A stretch of DNA of 36,285 bases from an uncultured Prevotellaceae bacterium. Its GTDB lineage: Bacteria; Bacteroidota; Bacteroidia; Bacteroidales; Bacteroidaceae. Both the position numbers and the translations under genes were made by a program. Location of the stretch: assembly GCA_902776685.1 (NCBI GenBank), contig CACYRB010000017.1, forward strand, positions 1-36,285, given 5' to 3'. Under the pieces are notes generated by a model. It had not been told where the DNA came from. It saw only the letters and a program-made list of their open reading frames with translations, and searched no databases. Below, piece by piece: positions 33,346-36,285 of this stretch (within the stretch, counting starts at the first letter, position 1; each line of letters opens with the position of its first letter).

Positions 33346-35034
33346 ATGAAGGATGAAATCCAACTCATAGAGCGAGGGCGACAGGGCGATGAGACTGCTC
33401 TTGGAAGCCTATATAGGGCATATCACCGACGTATGACGGAGATATGCCAACGCATCGTAGGCAATCGCCAAGTGGCAGAGGAATTGGCACATGATGCATT
33501 TCTATTGGCCTTTGCCAAGATAGACCAACTGCATAATCCACAACGTTTTGAGGCATGGCTGACAAGTATTGCAACCAATGTTGCCCGACGCTATATGCAG
33601 CGGCATCATGATCCCGCAATGCTTTCGCTTTCCACTCTCTCAGAAGAAGAACTTCCTGGGGAACCTATTCCAACTGAAGACAAGCCGTTACCAACTATGG
33701 AAGAACTGATGACGGCTGTAGATGCGCTGCCCAAAGGCTATGGACAGGTGTTCAAGTTGGCGGTCATCCAAGAAATGTCGCATAAGGAAATTGCCGAAAT
33801 CCTTGGAATTGCAGCCCATTCTTCATCGTCACAACTGTCACGGGCAAAGAAAATGTTGCAGAAGTCACTTGCACAGTATTGGCTGTTGTGGCTCATGCCA
33901 CTTCTGTTGCCTTTGGCCATATATCTTTATAAAACGGGAAAGACCACTGACGTGCCGCAACCAATAGTAACAAAACAAGAACAGACTACGCCTGATACAA
34001 AGCATGATGATGAAGGTACTCCGACGATAGGGCAAGGAACTCCTGCCATTCCAATAGTTGCGACACAGCAAATAGCCATTGCCCCTGTCAAAGATGTTCC
34101 AGTAGATAGTCTTGCTCCTGCTGACACGCTCCATCATACTGACGAAGAAAAAGAGAGTACCGACACGACGACCATCTTACACAACAACAAGCCACTGCCC
34201 GACTTGCGTCCAGACAAAGATATAAATATAGCAGACCTGTTCCCGGAAAAGTCCACAGAGATTAAGGATAGACAGAAGTGGTCTGTAGATTTGGCATACA
34301 CAGGTAGTATGGGTGAACAGAATGCTAACCGTCCGTTTATTTTCACAGAAAAGGAGATGACGGATATAATAAGCGAAGTTCCCCCTATCCGCTCCTTCGA
34401 CAAATGGAGCGATTATGCCGAGGCATTACAGAGCGGAACCCTTGACATTGACTATAAGACGTACCAAATCTTGCTGAAGATAGCCCAAAACAACGCTGCT
34501 CGGCCTGATGCGGACAAGATAGAACGTACGACTCATCACTATATGCCCGTCACCTTCTCGTTGGCATTGAAGTACAAACTGAATAGTCGTTTTGGCTTAG
34601 AGACAGGCTTGAGTTATAGCCGTCTAAAGTCAGAATTTGAGATAGGCACAGACGGGAACGCCATCCGTGAGCAGCAGGCTATCCATTACCTCGGCATACC
34701 TCTGAAGGGTACATATAATATATATGATGTAAGAAGATGGAACCTATACGGAAGTCTTGGCGCGAAGTTGGAGATACCTGTTTATGCTCCGTTCAGCACA
34801 AGCTGTTTCGTTAATGGAATGAAAGAACTGGAAGAGAAGTCCATTCTTCATGCTCCGTTGCAGTGGTCGGTAGGTACTGGTCTTGGCTTGCAATATAACC
34901 TCACACCTAACATTGGCTTCTTTGCAGAGCCAAGTCTGCAATACTACATCCCGACGGGCAGCAACATCGAGACCTACCGCACAGAACACCCATTCACGTT
35001 CTCCTTGCCAATAGGAATCCGCATCACATGGTAA
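33346..35034 (+). CDS. Sigma-70 (ECF-like) factor fused to transmembrane helix and outer-membrane-type beta-barrel
   Basis: This is a single uninterrupted frame of 562 residues. Residues about 20-90 form sigma region 2 (VAEELAHDAFLLAFAKID, then FEAWLTSIATNVARRYM). Residues about 115-172 form region 4, including MSHKEIAEILGIAAHSSSSQLSRAKKML. A transmembrane helix lies at about 178-196 (WLLWLMPLLLPLAIYLY). A Pro/Thr/Asp-rich linker without strong structure spans about 197-305. A beta-rich segment (about 310-562) shows repeated aromatic strands (LALKYKLNSRFGLETGLSYS, NLYGSLGAKLEIPV, VGTGLGLQYNLT) and ends in Trp, as outer-membrane barrels do. The sigma part would be held at the inner membrane. 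How it is released, if at all, is unknown. No anti-sigma gene is adjacent. Confidence 0.85.
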   Translation: MKDEIQLIERGRQGDETALGSLYRAYHRRMTEICQRIVGNRQVAEELAHDAFLLAFAKIDQLHNPQRFEAWLTSIATNVARRYMQRHHDPAMLSLSTLSEEELPGEPIPTEDKPLPTMEELMTAVDALPKGYGQVFKLAVIQEMSHKEIAEILGIAAHSSSSQLSRAKKMLQKSLAQYWLLWLMPLLLPLAIYLYKTGKTTDVPQPIVTKQEQTTPDTKHDDEGTPTIGQGTPAIPIVATQQIAIAPVKDVPVDSLAPADTLHHTDEEKESTDTTTILHNNKPLPDLRPDKDINIADLFPEKSTEIKDRQKWSVDLAYTGSMGEQNANRPFIFTEKEMTDIISEVPPIRSFDKWSDYAEALQSGTLDIDYKTYQILLKIAQNNAARPDADKIERTTHHYMPVTFSLALKYKLNSRFGLETGLSYSRLKSEFEIGTDGNAIREQQAIHYLGIPLKGTYNIYDVRRWNLYGSLGAKLEIPVYAPFSTSCFVNGMKELEEKSILHAPLQWSVGTGLGLQYNLTPNIGFFAEPSLQYYIPTGSNIETYRTEHPFTFSLPIGIRITW

Positions 35035-35050
35035 TTTCTCTTCCGAAATC

Positions 35051-35090
35051 GTGCAGTCTTTTCTTGCTTTGTGGTATCTATCCCTATAGA
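35051..35090 (+). promoter_or_regulatory. Putative promoter/operator of the methyltransferase gene
   Basis: GTGCAGTCTTTT begins at 35051 and GTGGTATCTAT at 35071, with the TCTAT-N4-ATAGA dyad at 35077-35090. It repeats the site before the sigma-barrel gene and starts 16 bp after that gene's stop codon. The predicted transcript start is near 35088, about 24 nt before the ATG at 35112. Confidence 0.55.
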
Positions 35091-35111
35091 GAAGCAAAAC
35101 AAGAAAAGACG

Positions 35112-35915
35112 ATGCAGCAGCGACATTTGAACCGCAAACAATACTTCTGCGAATTGGCAAACACAGCCCAGACATTCTACATGGAATATCTGAATACATA
35201 CATCAAACTAACGCCAGACACCCGTGTGCTGGAAATAGGTTGTGGCGAGGGCGGCAATCTGCTTCCCTTCGCAGAAAAGGGTTGTAAAGTGACTGGAATA
35301 GACATCTGTCAAAGTCGAATCAATGAAGCACAGACTTTCTTCACAGAATGCCATCAGCGAGGCACTTTTATTTGTCAAAATTTTCTCCTTTCAGAAGAGC
35401 CAAAGACGGAGGATGAACGCTACGACCTCGTACTTGTTCACGATGTGATAGAGCACATTGAACCAAAATACAAACGAGACTTTCTTCTTCACATCAAACA
35501 CTTCCTCAAACAAGATGGCATCGCTTTCTTTGGTTTTCCTGCCTGGCAGAACCCATTTGGAGGCCATCAGCAAATAAGCGTTGGTCTGGCCTCCAAACTT
35601 CCTTTCATTCATCTGCTGCCAAAGCCACTCTACAAAGACCTGTTGAAGACAAGCGGAGCCACGACAAGTAATATTGGTGAACTGATGAGCATACGAGTCT
35701 CGCGGATGACTGTAGAGAGCTTTGAACGACTGGTTCCCGAGGTCGGTTATACCATTTGCAAGCGCACCCTTTGGCTCATCAACCCACACTACAAGCAGAA
35801 GTTCCACATAAATCCTCGCCGCCAGTGGACTTTCTTTGCCAACATTCCATATCTTCGCAACTTCTATACTACATCAGCATGGTATTTACTCCGTCAAACT
35901 CAAAAACAATCATAA
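35112..35915 (+). CDS. Class I SAM-dependent methyltransferase
   Basis: The protein has 267 residues from the ATG at 35112 (MQQRHLNRKQYFC). The Rossmann-like SAM-binding core has motif I VLEIGCGEGGNLLPFAEKG, motif II GIDICQSRINEAQTF and the acidic DLVLVHDVIEHIEP, then HFLKQDGIAFFGFPAWQNPFGG. The substrate is unknown. A longer in-frame start at 35028 overlaps the stop of the sigma-barrel gene, but it would run through the putative promoter and give a non-homologous N-terminus. The gene lies directly after the sigma-barrel gene and shares its promoter motif, so it may be in the regulon of that factor. Confidence 0.87.
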   Translation: MQQRHLNRKQYFCELANTAQTFYMEYLNTYIKLTPDTRVLEIGCGEGGNLLPFAEKGCKVTGIDICQSRINEAQTFFTECHQRGTFICQNFLLSEEPKTEDERYDLVLVHDVIEHIEPKYKRDFLLHIKHFLKQDGIAFFGFPAWQNPFGGHQQISVGLASKLPFIHLLPKPLYKDLLKTSGATTSNIGELMSIRVSRMTVESFERLVPEVGYTICKRTLWLINPHYKQKFHINPRRQWTFFANIPYLRNFYTTSAWYLLRQTQKQS

Positions 35916-35916
35916 G

Positions 35917-36081
35917 ATGAAAAGACTATTTCAAATATTAGCAGTCACTCTGCTTTCTGCGACTTCGTCAGAACTATGCGCTCAACACAATTGGGCGATG
36001 GCATTTGATGAAAAGGGACAAGACATTCCAACTGTTGTGGAGTATCATAGTGCCCAAGAAACAGCTGAGAACGGGATGTAG
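35917..36081 (+). pseudogene. Truncated exported protein
   Basis: The 54-residue frame begins with a signal peptide (MKRLFQILAVTLLSATSSELCA, cleavage expected near CAQ) and about 30 mature residues with no recognised motif. It stops close to the point (about 36075) where the opposite-strand recombinase homology ends, so the 3' part was probably lost or replaced when mobile DNA recombined here. It starts one base after the methyltransferase stop codon, which suggests co-transcription with it. Confidence 0.6.
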
Positions 36082-36221
36082 ATGCCAAGCGACTCATGTC
36101 GCTGTACCTTCATGGTTGACTCATCCCTGTAGCCGGGATAGTAGTCAAGGCAGAAGCTCAGTTGCGTACCTTTCTTTATCTTACGTGTACGCAGGGTTAC
36201 TGTCTTGCAAATGTTACTCAT
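36045..36221 (-). pseudogene. Tyrosine recombinase (integrase) N-terminal fragment
   Basis: The 58-residue frame starts at the ATG at 36221. Its first ~49 residues (KTVTLRTRKIKKGTQLSFCLDYYPGY, then HESLGIYI) match the arm-binding start of Bacteroides-type integrases. After GIYI the homology stops and the frame ends at 36045. The core and catalytic domains are missing. The remaining bases to the window end, 36222-36285, hold only a weak TTACTTTGC box on the minus strand. Confidence 0.75.
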
Positions 36222-36285
36222 ACTTGTATGAAATTTGTTTTGTTAATAATCGAAGGCTATGCGTCTCATAGCGAGTGCAAAGTAA

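Noticed and set aside
35941-35975. Third copy of the sigma-barrel promoter motif
   Set aside because: Only GCAGTC matches; there is no TATCTAT block or dyad at the right distance.

Overview
The window looks like a chromosomal segment of a Bacteroidota bacterium, most likely a Prevotella-like member of Prevotellaceae. The signs are the many Bacteroidota -7 boxes (TAnnTTTG, several with a TTTG -33 box exactly 20 bp upstream), a fused NfnAB-type reductase, the short ProRS form, families common in this phylum (DUF4199, DUF2027-Smr, probable DUF6048/DUF6452), a Bacteroides-type tyrosine recombinase arm domain, and tRNA and rnpB genes of matching style. Species was not determined.

From 1 to about 32.2 kb the content is core housekeeping. 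A minus-strand cluster (folK, M64 peptidase, TPR protein, clpC, yraN) is coupled in its first three genes by 4-bp ATGA overlaps. Next come a secreted glucosaminidase with a C-terminal LysM, a duplicated SH3-like secreted protein, a MATE exporter and a small membrane protein. A minus-strand block carries proS, an AspT/YidE-type transporter and the NfnAB-like oxidoreductase. A plus-strand block carries an OmpA lipoprotein, mtgA and pcrA. A minus-strand run (DUF4199, GT2 glycosyltransferase, DUF6452-like, DUF6048-like, apbE, crp-like) follows, read from a promoter divergent to the SRP RNA and tRNA-Thr(UGU). After that lie a DUF2027-Smr protein, yidC and pyrG (GTG start), RNase P RNA, a YihY protein, a small membrane protein and a YkvA protein.

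Two regions stand out. The first is a roughly 616-bp non-coding element at 19076-19691, between the convergent genes pcrA and crp-like. It is built of three nearly concentric inverted repeats: 66-bp outer arms (5 mismatches), 36-bp perfect inner arms made of TGTAACAT units, and a 40-bp perfect A/T palindrome in the middle. Each outer arm carries a full-consensus promoter pointing outward, antisense to the flanking gene, and a strong intrinsic terminator sits inside.

The second is the accessory right end, 32.2-36.3 kb. It opens with a 22-bp tandem repeat and a 5'-truncated DUF1016 (PDDEXK) nuclease. A single 562-residue protein then joins an ECF-like sigma factor, a transmembrane helix, a Pro/Thr-rich linker and an outer-membrane-type beta-barrel. 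It is followed by a SAM methyltransferase and a truncated secreted protein that ends at the broken N-terminus of a tyrosine recombinase. A promoter-like motif (GTGCAGTCTTTT, then GTGGTATCTAT with a TCTAT-N4-ATAGA dyad) occurs upstream of both the sigma fusion and the methyltransferase, suggesting autoregulation and a small regulon. This reading is inference from sequence only.
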